NCBI GenBank assembly: GCA_021432635.1
Contig: MU270047.1
Location: forward strand, 1-64,000
Length of the DNA stretch: 64,000 bases
Source: Thozetella sp. PMI_491
Taxonomy: Eukaryota > Ascomycota > Sordariomycetes > Chaetosphaeriales > Chaetosphaeriaceae
Reading direction: 5' to 3'
Part shown: piece after piece, positions 47,200 to 58,182 of the stretch
Layout of the letters: every line of letters begins with the position of its first letter
How positions within the stretch are numbered: the stretch's first letter is position 1
Notes under the pieces: generated by a model
Database searches by the model: none
What the model was told of the DNA's origin: nothing
What the model saw: the letters and a program-made list of their open reading frames with translations, nothing else
Position numbers and translations under genes: made by a program

Positions 47200-50100
47200 A
47201 TGGCGGCCCCAGCTGCAATCGCACCTTCGACAGAAGCCGCGGCTTCCTCGCTGCCGCAACCCGCCACTGCCCCCACGGTCCTGAAAGTTCGCAAATTCAA
47301 GGCCTCGGATCTGCCGCTCACTTCGGCCACCCGTTCCGCCATCGAAGGCCTTGCCCATAGCTTCAAAAAGAAGGGAGGGTACGACGCCATTCGCAAGCAA
47401 GTCTGGGATAAGTTCGAGGCAAGCGTATGTCAGGCCCGACGAGCGATCCTTCCGCACAGCGAGCATCGTGCATTGACTAACATTGAATCCGCCGCGATTA
47501 GGACTACGAGAAGCTGGTCACCAAGTCCATCCTTGAGGTCGCCGAGCAAGAGATCGAGCACAATCCTAATCAGCTCCTGACCCTCGACCGCGGCAAGGCC
47601 GCTGCTCTCATCGACGGCGCTCTCGATCGCAGCGGTGTCTACCAGAAGGCTGAGGAGGTTATTGCCGGCCTCATCGATGTAGCAGCGATCGAGTCCCATA
47701 TTCGCGAGCTACGCCGCGCCGAAGTTGGAGACGAGGTCGCCGACGACGAGCTCAAGCGCGGCGCCAAGACCGACGAGGAGTATGCGGCAGAGACAGCGGC
47801 GAGGCAAGCTGAACGCGACCGTGTCAGGGAAGAATTACGCCAGGTTGAGGAAGAATCACGCAGACTAAAGCGCGAGATTCGCGAGAAAGAGGCACAGAAG
47901 AAACGAGACGAGGAGCGTGCCCTGCGTGAGGCCCGCCGCAAGAAGGAGGCCGAAGAAGAAGAAAAGCGAGAACGAGAACGAAAGGAGCGGCGGGAGGCGC
48001 GCGAGCGTGAGCGCGATCTCAGCCGGGACCGCCGAAACGAACGCGATCGCGAACGGGAGAGGGAGCGCGAACGCGAGCGCGAGAGGGATCGTGAGAGAGG
48101 CCGAGACAGGAGCCGTGGTCGCTACAGAGACCGTCGCGACAGCCGCGACAGCCGTGACAGGAGACGACGAGGCTCGAGAGACGAAGAACGCCCTGAAGAC
48201 GTGAAGAAGCAGCTGTCCAAGGAGGAACTCGAACGCTTAGAGCGAGAGGCTCTGGCAGATCTTCTTCGCGAGAGCAAACGCGTCACGAAACGGGAGCCAG
48301 AGCTGGAAGTTGATGAAGCACTTGTTCCCCCCCCTAGACGAGCCATGCCTGCCTCGGCCATCAACCCGATCCGTCGAGGCTCCCCGAAGGTCACGGAAGG
48401 TAGAAAATCGGCCGAAACCAACACCAAATCGGATGCAAAACCCAGGGAAGAACCCAAGGACTCTAAGGAAGCCACAGATGCAATGCCGAAGCCTGAGAAG
48501 CCAAAAGCTCGGAGCCCATCCCGCTCCTCCCGTGTTCATGTCGACCGGGACCAGGAGCGAGAGCGAGAGCGGGAGCGGGATCGGGAACCGGACCGCGATA
48601 GAGATCGTGACAGGCGCGAACCAGATCGAAGCCGTGTCGCAGACGATCACCGCCGACGAGACGACAGGTCGCGGTCTCCACGCAGCAAGCCCGATAATCG
48701 CAGCCGGGAACGCCGCAGGGACCGAAGCCGATCGAGGCTTAGGGATCGAAGAGATGCCCGCCCAGAGCGCAGCCGATCCCGTGTTCGGGCGGATCGGCGT
48801 GATGAACGGCGCGATGAACGGCGCGAATCAGTCCGTGATGAGCGCAGAGACGATCACAGAGACGAACACCGTGCCCCTCCGCAGGAAACCCCCCGGGACG
48901 AAAAGGCGGACGCACCACGTGATGACAAGCGCGATGATCAGCGTCAGGAACCCGCCCGCGAGAAAGACGATAGGAGAGGCGAACGACGAGACGAGCGCCA
49001 CGCCTCTCTACAAGAAACTCCCCGGGAAGAAAAGACGGACTCACGGCGGGACGATAAGCGGGACGATCAGCGTCGAGAATCTACCCGTGAAGATCGGCGA
49101 GACGACAGAAAAGATAATCGGCAATCTACTCGTCGCGATGATTCCAGGGATGCCCGTCGCGACGCCCGCAGAGAGCGTAGCTCCTCCCGAACTCGGACGG
49201 ACAGGAGAGATGACCGGCGTGCCCCAAGTCAGTCTCGCGCCCGAGAGACGAGGGACAGCAGGGACGAGAAGCAAGATCGGGATCGGGACCGGGACCGGGA
49301 CCGGGACCGTGACCGTGACCGTGACCGTGACCGCGACCGGGACCGTGACCGTGACCGCGACCGAGATCGGGATCGAGATAGAGATCGTGAGCGTGATCGT
49401 GAACGGACTCGGTCTCCAAGAACTCGAACTGAACGCCGGGACAGGTCTCGCTCACGGCTGAGAGATCGCCGGGAAAGAAGCCGCTCTCGGGACAGACGGG
49501 ATCGGCGTGATCGCAGCCGCTCTCGCGCTCGTCCTGACCGTAGCCGCGAGCGTGATAGGGAGCGGGATCGAGAGCGGGAGCGGGATCGAAATCGCGAGAC
49601 TGATCGTGATCGCGATAGAGAGAGAGGCCGGGACCGCGACCGGGAGAAGGAACGTGGCTCAACTCGCGACAGCCACTCGCGTTCCCGACCTCCAACTGCC
49701 ATGGACCGAGAGGAGCTGGAAATCTGGAAGCAAAACGAGGTAAAAAAGCGAGAGATTGAAGCTAAGGCCTATCTCGCTGCCCAGAAGGAAGCCCGCGCAA
49801 AGGGGCTACCAGTACCAGGTATCGACGAGCCCATCCCGGACCGCTCTCCAGACGCCAAGCGCCCGTACAAGCCCGATGAGATCGACCGCTACGTGCCGGC
49901 TGATCGCGAGAAGGAGCGGAGGACGCTGACGAGTGACCGCTATGACGGCGAGGCCCGAGAGCGCGATAGAGATCGAGATCGCGACCGAGACCGAGACCGA
50001 GACCGTGAAAGGAGAGACCGCGACAGGGATCGTGACGACCGCCGGGACACCCGCCGACGAAGCCGCAGTCGGGACAAGGACCGTGATCCAGATCGGGATC

Positions 50101-50450
50101 GCGACCGCGAGAGAGACCGTCGTGAAAGGGACAGAGATCGTGACAGAGATCGAGACCGAGATCGTTCTCGTGACAGAGACCGAGATCGAGACCGCCGTAA
50201 CCGTCGTGATGACAGTGTCTCTACTCGTGATGTTAGAGACCGGGATAGGGATCGAGACCGGGATCGAGATAGGGACCGGGATAGGGATAGAGACCGCAGA
50301 GATCGAGACCGAGATCGCGATCGCGAGGCGGATAGAAACAGAGATAGGGATAGGGATCGCGAGCGAGACCGCGACAGAGATCGAGATCGAGGCCGCGTCG
50401 ATAGGCGGGATCGCAGCCGCAGCAGACGTCGAAGTCGGAGCCGTGGCTAG
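47200..50450 (+). CDS. SHG1: SHG1/BOD1-domain protein with giant RD/RE/RS tail
   Basis: Two exons, 47200-47424 and 47502-50450, with a 77-bp intron, give 1057 residues. Residues about 30-125 hold the BOD1/SHG1 domain (SAIEGLAHSFKKKGGYDAIRKQVWDKF, then DYEKLVTKSILEVAEQEIEHN); yeast Shg1 is a small subunit of the COMPASS (Set1C) histone H3K4 methyltransferase. A charged helical segment follows, then from about residue 215 to the end an almost continuous run of Arg-Asp, Arg-Glu and Arg-Ser dipeptides, broken by a short less biased island near 49690-49930 (MDREELEIWKQNEVKKREIE). Such tails occur in splicing-related and nuclear-speckle proteins. Yeast Shg1 has 142 residues, so the tail makes this protein over seven times longer. 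Either a chromatin role with an RNA-binding extension, or a splicing role, is possible. The frame is open throughout and the stop is TAG at 50448-50450. Confidence 0.87.
49273..49400. repeat. Hexanucleotide repeat coding for Arg-Asp
   Basis: Near-perfect tandem CGGGAC / CGTGAC units inside the SHG1-domain gene. Further, less regular arrays of the same kind lie at about 49965-50020 and 50090-50390. The repeats vary at synonymous positions (CGG/CGT/CGC), so selection or recent drift may be maintaining the dipeptide. Confidence 0.8.
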
Positions 50451-51373
50451 AAGCTTCCCCGTCGGACGCGTCAAGCCCGAGCCATCCCGACGAAGGCGGT
50501 CGCTGGTCCAAAGCATAAATGAGATTTTTCCTTACTCCCAGCAGCAACGCAGCAACACATCGATATACCATCTAGTCAGTTGACAAGGCGTCCGGACTTA
50601 TTTGCGCTTGGCGGGCCATGGGGAAACATCTAGTATAATAATCCTCCCTCGTAGATAGGGCGATGAACTATCACAACATCGGCAGGATCACCAGATGTGG
50701 CGGTTCTGCCAACTTTGCTAGATACAAGAGAGCAGAATCATAATGAACCCAAGCCTTGATCTCCGTACTATAACTTATCTCCCTAGCACCTTGAACTCGT
50801 CCGTTTCCACGAAGGGTGCGGTGCAGTGAGATGCAATCGTCTTGGGCTCAAGGCAGCGTGGGTCATAGCTTCAACGCTTCATTCATTAAGTACACACTAT
50901 AGATCCTACAGTGGGCGACTAGACGACGTCTATATTCTGGCCGGTAGTCAAAATCCGAACGGACAGGGTCGTGGGCCCGCGGGCCATCATATCAATCCAA
51001 ATGCTCTAAACACACTGGACGCTTCCCGACGCGTGCACAGGTTTAGCAGTACGAGAACTGCCTCCATACGCCCAAGGTGCCTGCTTCTATAGCCTGCGTC
51101 GAGCACATGATGTATTTTCTTTTTCGTTAAACCCCCTTGCTCCTTCACCATGCACCCGCATTAAATAGCAACCAGGACTCGCAACGCCGGGGGTTGACCC
51201 AAGAGGGTGGCTCGGCTTGTGCAAAAATCAATCCGGAGCCGAAAGGTTGAAGAAGCTTTTGCGTACCATGGACGCAGCTTTATCGAATATTGTCCAATCG
51301 GTGTCTCTTCGCGAAAAAAAAAACACCTTGGGAAGGAAGATTGGAGGACTTTGCTTGTCGTCGAAATGCAGCA
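50451..51373. other. Convergent intergenic region
   Basis: About 0.9 kb between the 3' ends of the SHG1-domain gene (+) and the transporter gene (-). No gene recognised. Confidence 0.5.
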
Positions 51374-52822
51374 TCATGACTGCCGGGAAGCTACCCGCGT
51401 CACGCCATCGTCACCGCCGTAGACCAAGCCGATGGTCACCATACCCACGATGAACAGCGTGAGCCCCATGATGAGGCCCCTCCGGACGGCAGGGGAAAGG
51501 CGGCCCTCGTCGAGAGAGGGAGAGGACCACAAAGCCTTGAGGTACGCCCAGACCCCAGTTGAGGTCGTCACGATCTGGTCCCAGCCGATAGAATAGTATA
51601 CCAGACCCAACAGAGCAATCGTGTAGCCAAAGAACTGGAGGAACGTAATAGATGTGTTCCAGATCATTACCGAGGCGATGACGAGCAAAATGTTCTTCAG
51701 GATGCCCGTAAGCGTCATGACGAGGCTCGAGGTCTTACCGATCTGCTGAAGGTTAGGAATGCGGGTCGGGAAAGATAAGAGTGAGCCCAACGTACCAGGA
51801 AGACGCTGCTAATGTTGAGCATAAAGGCAATGGAGGCATTCAGGATGAGGATGAGGAAGCCAGTCCGCTGTAGATCGGCATAGTCGAACCTGCTCCACTC
51901 GGACAGGAGCGCGACGATCAGGTTCATGACGGCACACACTGGAGCGAAGTAGTACAGGCTGACAAGCGGGTCCATCTTTTGGCCGTCCTCGGAGAGGAGG
52001 ATCTGGATTAGGACCAAGCGCATGGCCTCAAACACGATGCCGCCGGTCTGGAACATGAAGCCAAGCCAGCTAAAGTGTATCTCTCCGACACTGGCGAGCG
52101 CGACACCGGCGACGATGCCGAAGACAGTGAGCACGCGGCGCATCGACGGGTTCTCGACGCCCCAGGCCCACGAGGTGAAGAGCACAGCGACGGGAGCGGC
52201 GGCCTTGAGCATCTGGATGAAGGCGACGCTCAGGTACAGATACGTCAGGTTGCTGCACACCAGGCTGGCGCTGTACAGCAGGCCGATGGGCACAATGGCG
52301 CGCAGATACAGGCGGCCCGTCATCTTGACATTGCGACGGCCATCGACGAGGGTGGTAGTCCGCGCCAGGATCTGGGTGGCGACCGTGGAGAAAACCAGGT
52401 GCCAACATGTGAGGATGACGGCTGAGCGATCCCAGTTAGCAGGCAAGCACCTACCGAATCAATGCGGATCGTCGGATCGTGCAAAAGGAAACTCACGGTA
52501 CTCTAGAGGCGCGTTAGCAATGGCAACAGGGAAAAGGGTCTGCAGCTAGGCAGAGCGTTCTTACTGAATCCAGCGGTGTCGAGCAGCCACTTGTTGAAGA
52601 GAATGGTGAGGTTGGAGAAGAATATCCAGCTCCTGCAAGACGGCAATTGTCAGCCAAGTTGGCGCCAGCAAGGCCATCCGCCGGAGTCCCCCCTAGGTCC
52701 TGTCCACTCTTCACTTCCACCCCAAAGAATACATACGCGATATAAAAGGCCGGGTGGAGGTTGTCCCTCCGGCTCACCGCGTTCTGCGGCTTCTCGATCG
52801 GAGGCTCGATGTCGTTGGCCAT
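51374..52822 (-). CDS. TPT/SLC35-family sugar-phosphate or nucleotide-sugar transporter
   Basis: Five exons (52822-52737, 52632-52565, 52502-52497, 52421-51796, 51742-51374) give 384 residues. Exon 3 is only 6 nt and supplies a Lys-Tyr between conserved parts. The family features are clear: SWIFFSNLTILFNKWLLDTAGFKYPVILTCWHLVFST near the N-terminus, then about ten hydrophobic segments such as LYLRAIVPIGLLYSASLVCSNLTYLYLSVAFIQMLKAAAPVAVLF, IPxxx-type ending KTSSLVMTLTGILKNILLVIASVMIW and a final helix (GLIMGLTLFIVGMVTIGLVYGG). It should sit in Golgi, ER or another internal membrane; the substrate cannot be read from the sequence. Introns: 104, 62, 75 and 53 bp, all GT-AG with good branch sites (for example TTGCTAACG before exon 3). 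Confidence 0.88.
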
Positions 52823-54419
52823 TGCGGCTGCTTGGGGGGTCGTCGGGAGCGCGAGTGAGGAGCGACGGCTAGGTAAGCGCGACTAGGTGGCGAGAGAGAC
52901 CCGCAGACCCTATGGCATGGGCGGCAGGCACGTCGTCGTCGTCGTCGGACGGGCGGCAGGCGAGGTTTAACAGAGCGACGAGGGCGAGAGACAAGCAGAC
53001 AACGTGGTCGACGATGATGCAAAGTCCACGGCGGGAAAGGGGGGAGACAAGTCGATTGAAATGCTCAACCAACCAGGCCAGCAGGGCCAGCAGGGCCAGC
53101 AGGGCCAGCAGGAGGATTGCCGTGTGTGGCTTGGGGGGGGACCTGGCAAGGGAGGACGAGCAAGGGCGCAGGGTGCCTGGGCCAGTCGCGTCTACAGTGG
53201 GCACGGTGGGTGGGCAGGTAAGCGGGCCGGGTAGTAGCAGGTAATTAGGTACTACTAAGTAAGACGGGGGGCGAACGAGCGAAGGGGGGAGGGGGGGTGG
53301 AGGGGAAGGACGGAAGCTGGAATGATCGGCCCAGGCCCAGCTTAACTAGGTACTCAAGCCAAAACCGTAGGCCCTGATGCGGGTAATTATGGCAACCTGG
53401 TCCCAGTACTTGTCGTGCGGAGGAGGCTGCTATTCTATTACCACTGCCAGCGTCAGTCCCAAGGACAAACGAGACAGAGTAGCAGGAGGCGCGGCCGACG
53501 CAGACCAGATGAATCAGTCGCCCGGGGAGCTAAGACGACGAGACAAAGAGAAGACGCGTGAGAGAATGACGAGGTCCAAACACAGGAGCTCCCTAGCGCT
53601 CCTGTTGGAGGTGTTGGAGGGACTTTCGCAGTTGGGAGGCTTAGAGGTAGACGTCACAGCTGTGGCTCACAGGCGTGCACAACGACGGCCGCTTGGACGG
53701 TACGGCCCCGACTGTGCCCCGACTGTGAGGCAGGCACATCGCCCCAGTCTAGCTGGACTCGAACAAGATTGCCAGTCAGAAATGCCATTGGCTCCGCCGT
53801 CCTGATTGGGCTGCGCCGCAAGCCTAAAAGGGGTTGATTGGACCATTCCAGTGGGGGGCCGGGCAGCGGCAATACGAGATCGCGCCTGGCCTGTGGACAA
53901 TGCAATGCGGGAAAAAAAAAAAGAAGTACGGAGTAGAACGAGTTTGGATAGCGCGCAAAACGACGTTGGCTTCAAACTTTTTTTTGGCCCCTGCTAAGGT
54001 CGGTATGTACTCCGTCTCTATTTCGTACCTTACATAGCGCAGAAATAGCTCGTGTTTTGTGGTCCCGGGCACTCATTTTGGCTAGGCCCCTTCAGAGATA
54101 CAGAAGTACAGAAGTACCCCCAAACTCGGCCACAGGCACTGGCCAAGGTCTCCTATATAACCCAGCGACTTCAAATAGACACCACGCTTCAGGGCTACAC
54201 AGGCATTACAGTACAACCAACGTAGCATAACGAAGGGCCCAGGAGCCAGGACCTAGGAGGCTATTCCAATAAGCATCAAATCCAGTGTCAGTCATTCAAA
54301 TCAATCTGCGTCGGTCAACATAGGCCGAGGGACAGAGGGTCTCAAGACGGCTTTTGTATACTGGTAGTTGATAATTCATAATTGCTTCAACTTGCTAAAT
54401 TTCGAAGCCACGTGCAACA
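52823..54419. other. Intergenic region between the transporter and tRNA genes
   Basis: About 1.6 kb without a recognised gene. It contains the transporter promoter and a GGCCAGCAG minisatellite. A TATATAA motif at about 54152 begins a stretch that could be a promoter, but I recognise no product downstream of it other than the tRNA. Confidence 0.4.
53076..53111. repeat. Four-unit GGCCAGCAG minisatellite
   Basis: Four perfect tandem 9-bp units. In the transporter leader region, about 260 bp upstream of its start codon. The length is a multiple of three, so it makes Gly-Gln-Gln or Leu-Leu-Ala runs in short frames that lack an ATG. Confidence 0.9.
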
Positions 54420-54563
54420 GGCAGTATGGCCGAGTGGTTAAGGCGTCAGACTTGTAAGTCCAGATGCTTTTTCCTGATATGAACATATTCTCACGCGATC
54501 TTGCAGAAGATCAAATCTCCCTGATCCTGAAAAGGGACATGGGTTCGAATCCCATTGCTGTCA
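54420..54563 (+). tRNA. Class II tRNA gene (leucine-like) with an unusual intervening sequence
   Basis: The two ends form a tRNA: acceptor strands GGCAGTA (54420) and TGCTGTC (54556-54562) pair with two G-U pairs, discriminator A73; D-arm GCCGAGTGGTTAAGGC; T-arm ATGGG TTCGAAT CCCAT (54539-54555). A CCTGA (54520-54524) pairs with TCAGA of the 5' anticodon stem except one A-C mismatch, and TCCTGAAAAGGGA forms a variable-arm hairpin, so it is class II. A73 fits leucine better than serine. Between anticodon loop (CTTGTAAG) and the 3' part lie about 60 nt. The insertion starts GTAAGT (54454) and has TTGCAG (54501-54506), like a spliceosomal intron; removing 54454-54506 would create CTTAAGA, the loop of tRNA-Leu(UAA). 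This leaves extra bases, so anticodon and exact intron remain unresolved. B- and A-box-like motifs and a T11 terminator support a real gene. Confidence 0.6.
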
Positions 54564-54574
54564 TTATCAAGCTC

Positions 54575-54585
54575 TTTTTTTTTTT
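54575..54585 (+). terminator. RNA polymerase III terminator of the tRNA
   Basis: Eleven T on the coding strand, 11 bp after the tRNA 3' end, a standard pol III stop signal. Confidence 0.8.
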
Positions 54586-55823
54586 CCTTCGCCATTTTTT
54601 CCCCTCCTGCCTTTGTCAATTTGTTTCTCGCATCGGTTGCCATGGTGTTTGTTGGATATTCCGCTTCTTTGAAGGAACGAGGCAGCTGATATTGAGTACA
54701 TTTCTTCAGATTTACAAGTCTTAGCTTAGCTCGCAGGCCCCGGAAACCAGATCGAGCTGCTAAACTTCCCCGTCCCCGCACGGGTTCCTCGGCTTATCCT
54801 TTAGCCCATCTAGGTACCTACTCGGGGCCCTAGGGTCACAGAGCCGAGACACTTACTTAGCCTTTGCGTCTCGTCGTCTTCTTTGTCCTTCTAGCTCCAT
54901 CTCTTTTTATTTTTTCTAGTTCCTCGGCCCCACGCTTCCTCTTCTATGCATGACACGTGCTGGGTCCCAGGAGAAGAATATGGAATGAAAATCGGACCCT
55001 AGCCCCACCTAATTAGATACCTGGATCCGTATCGCATTCCTTTTCGGCGCAGATCGCAAGTGACAGAGTGCATACCAGGTCGGGTGCCACTAAATTTACT
55101 AGGGGTGGGCAGGCTAGAAATAACCTTAGTCAAGGGGGGGGGGAGCTAGCCTGATCCCTGGACCCTAGGGCTCAGGCAAGCTTTCTTAGCGCCGCCGTGC
55201 TTTGGTCCAGTTCTCTGAGGCTCTCTTCCCTTAGTCATTCCTCCCAACTTCTAAGTCAGACCCGGGGAGCCAACAGCAAAACATCGTAGGCAGCCACAGC
55301 GAGATATTCAACGCACAAAGGCGATCAAACATGCCTACGTTAGCTTGGATGCTCGCCTATACCCTTTGCGCCTAATTTGATCACTGAAATGCCCACATTC
55401 TGTATGCATCTGCAAGTCTTGGCTACGATCGACATGCAAGATGCGTGGCCGTTTGTGGTCAGTAATATCATGCATACTAAGCGACGGCACTTGCGGGAGT
55501 CGGGCACTTTCTTGCACCTAGCCCCAGCTTAGCCCACTACCAACCAACGCGAGGTGCAGCCAGAGCGCTTCGTTCCTTGTCCAGCTGCTCCTGGGCCAGC
55601 TGCTAGCGACCCTCTTTGGTTAGGCAAACCTGGGGGGCCGAGCAGCAGCGACGACGGAAGAAATTGCACCAGGCCCTTCGTAGGCCATCGCCTTCACCCG
55701 CTTGCTTGAAAGAAGCCATCAGGGGAGAGACGGTGGAAGCGGAAGGGGTGCGAGGCGAGAGTCCTATATTTAAAGCCCTTGTCATCTATGTTTCTCATCC
55801 GAGGACTGAGAGCTGAGCGTTAA
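54586..55823. other. Intergenic region
   Basis: No recognised gene. A run of G (10) lies near 55134. TACCTA motifs occur near 54812. Confidence 0.4.
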
Positions 55824-57100
55824 AATGGGAAAGCTGCCCGTCGGCATGAACATGCTCCTCGGCAGCTACAGGTACTGCGAGCTGAGGTGGCCTGGAAGCT
55901 CAACCCTTCCACATATCTCTGTCGGTTCGTCTCATAGCCATACCCCTTGACGCGACGTTCTGCTTTTCCCCAATGCTCTGCTGGCCCCTAGCGCCGGCCA
56001 TGCGCATCTCGCGCTCTGCGGCAGACTATAGCACCGCCATCAGTGCGATGAATACTTATCGGGGCCGGTTGAACCTTTGCGTGGACAAGAGAGCCCAAAT
56101 GGCAATGACCTTCCGGTTTCGGGCAGGCATCTGGCCGATCAAGTCTACTACTCTGCTCTGCCTTTGGAATACTCGTATGTGATCTACCGCCTTTCTGACG
56201 CAGTTTCTGGCCCTCTCCAGTCAATTTCTGCTCAACTGCTACGTCCTGCACTCTCTTCAGAAGGTCCCGATGCTGTCACGCCTGCAGGCCATTTTCAGGG
56301 ATGCTGCGGTCTTGCAGAAATTCTACACAAACTATCACTTGGCACACTAAAAGAGCGAGCCCGATAAGCCGAGGCGCAAGGTCGTTGACACATTGTTCTT
56401 CGGACCAGGGCTCAAGATGCTCGAGGTCCGTCTAGCTGTCATAGCACCATGCATCGAATACTGTATCAGCATAGAAGCTAACTAGACGTGGCAACCACCG
56501 GTCCCCCCTCTCAGCCAAGGCTCTACATTTCCGGTAATATTGAGACCGGTTCAGGCAGTGGCACTCGCTACTCATCTACCGCAAGCCAGACTTAGCAGAC
56601 CCGGCCTTCAACGGCGCTCCCGCCTCGGCCCGGGAAGCTCTCGCCAGGGACGCCACATTCCGCCCCTTTCTGAAACTCTGCAGGACACAGGCATCCAACC
56701 GGGGAGATATATTTATGGCTGGCGATATGCTGAGCTTTGGCACACGTTGGCGCTCAAGATCCTACACAACTGCGACGCCCCCCAGCTGATCACTGCGCAG
56801 AGCGTGGCCTACAGCTACAGTTTCCAGTAGCGTGAGCCCAGGCGTCGCACCGCGCGGCTTCACCCACAGGCGACGATGTGCCGTGGTGACCTTACACTAC
56901 TCTCAACAGACTTGCGGTACGGCAGGGCCAAATACATCACGTGCCGGGGTAGATAGCCCTGCAGTTTGTATTTCGAGATGCTTCAGGAGATGATGACGAA
57001 GCTGACGAGCTACTATCAGGGCGGGGGGGCAGACAAGCCTGAGTTCTGGCACCTGCGCGAGATTGTGTTGCGGGTGAAGGATGGAATCGATATGTGAATG
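55824..57100 (+). pseudogene. Probable decayed gene of unknown identity
   Basis: Protein-like segments lie in different frames with intervening stops: a 77-codon stretch from about 56556 containing WHSLLIYRKPDLADPAF and GDIFMAGDMLSFGTRW; a segment near 56745-56828 with AELWHTLALKILHNC; and one near 56980-57095 with EMLQEMMTKLTSYYQ and FWHLREIVLRVKDG. An ATG at 55824 begins MGKLPVGMNMLLGSYRYCELRW. The composition is coding-like but I could not join them by plausible introns, and I do not recognise the family. An intact multi-intron gene read wrongly is the alternative. Confidence 0.35.
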
Positions 57101-58182
57101 TCTGCGTAGAGTATACATCTAGGCGAGGGGGTGATTGTCGCCCTTGGCCCTAGACCATGTAGGTACTTGGTAACGTTCACGGATTCAATAGACGCCAGCT
57201 CGATAGAATCGAGAACAACAGTAACGTACAAGTATTTATATTTGACAATAATCACTTGTACCGACAAATGTCCGGTCGTGGTGGGTCGGGGGCTGGCTTC
57301 AGGAGCTATCCCCTGGGTGAATAGGGTAGCAATAGTCGCTAATGAGGTTAAGCAGAGCCCACGGCACCTGAGATCTAGCTTGCCGCGCTTTGTTCGCTGG
57401 GATCTCATTGCGTATCACCCCATCTTAAATTCTTTGTCCCATGCGAGATCCTAGGGAGTCAGATGAAAGTGGACATGGTCGAGACTAGATGCTCGGCGTC
57501 TCAGGAGACACAGAAACGAGAAGATTCCGGTCTGCAAGCCTCTACGTGCCCCTGAGGTCTAGAGTTAGTATTTTTATTTTATAAAAAAAAATACACATCC
57601 ATGAAAGAACCAGTTGATTCAATCTCAACTGTATTGTATCCTGTGATTACTGGATAACCTGGCGAAAAGCAGCAGCTCTGTGGGGGAAAGACCGAGGCGC
57701 AAAGGAGGAGACCGAGTGGATGATACGAGTGCATGCAGCCTTGTGTGCATACCTGAGCTGCAAAAGAGAAGGCCCCCTGGAGGGACGAGCGCAGCCTTTG
57801 TTGCACTTGGCTCGGCTAGGTTGGTCCCTTGTGCCTTGTGTCGTGCACGGTAAAGAGGCGGTGCGTCGATGCCTCGAGTGCAGCAGGGGTGGGGACGCTT
57901 TCCAGGCTCCGTGACCTGATTGCCTCAGTGAGCGAAAGGCACATGGCACGATGGGCAGGCCCCACATCCGTCCACTCACGAGATCCGCTTCTAAGCTTTC
58001 CCATCCCTCCTCACCTGCCGCTGGGACGCCACATGTGAACGTTTTGTCATACTGCCCTCACATCCTAGCCACATCGAGCTCAGCACGTCGCGCGTCTGGT
58101 TCTTTTTTCAGGGGACCTCTACCGATGCCATGAGCGGAGAGATACCGCCATCTTCTCTGGTTCATGCCCACAATCCGTCAGG
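57101..58182. other. Intergenic region upstream of the UBP16-like gene
   Basis: About 1.1 kb without a convincing gene. A/T-rich run near 57565-57600. It should hold the UBP16-like promoter. Confidence 0.4.

Noticed and set aside
49806-50516. 236-codon minus-strand frame, Ile/Ser/Val-rich
   Set aside because: By-product of the Arg-Asp hexanucleotide repeat on the plus strand.
52869-53204. 111-codon minus-strand frame with Leu-Leu-Ala repeats resembling membrane helices
   Set aside because: Starts with GTG and the hydrophobic run is just the translated GGCCAGCAG minisatellite upstream of the transporter.
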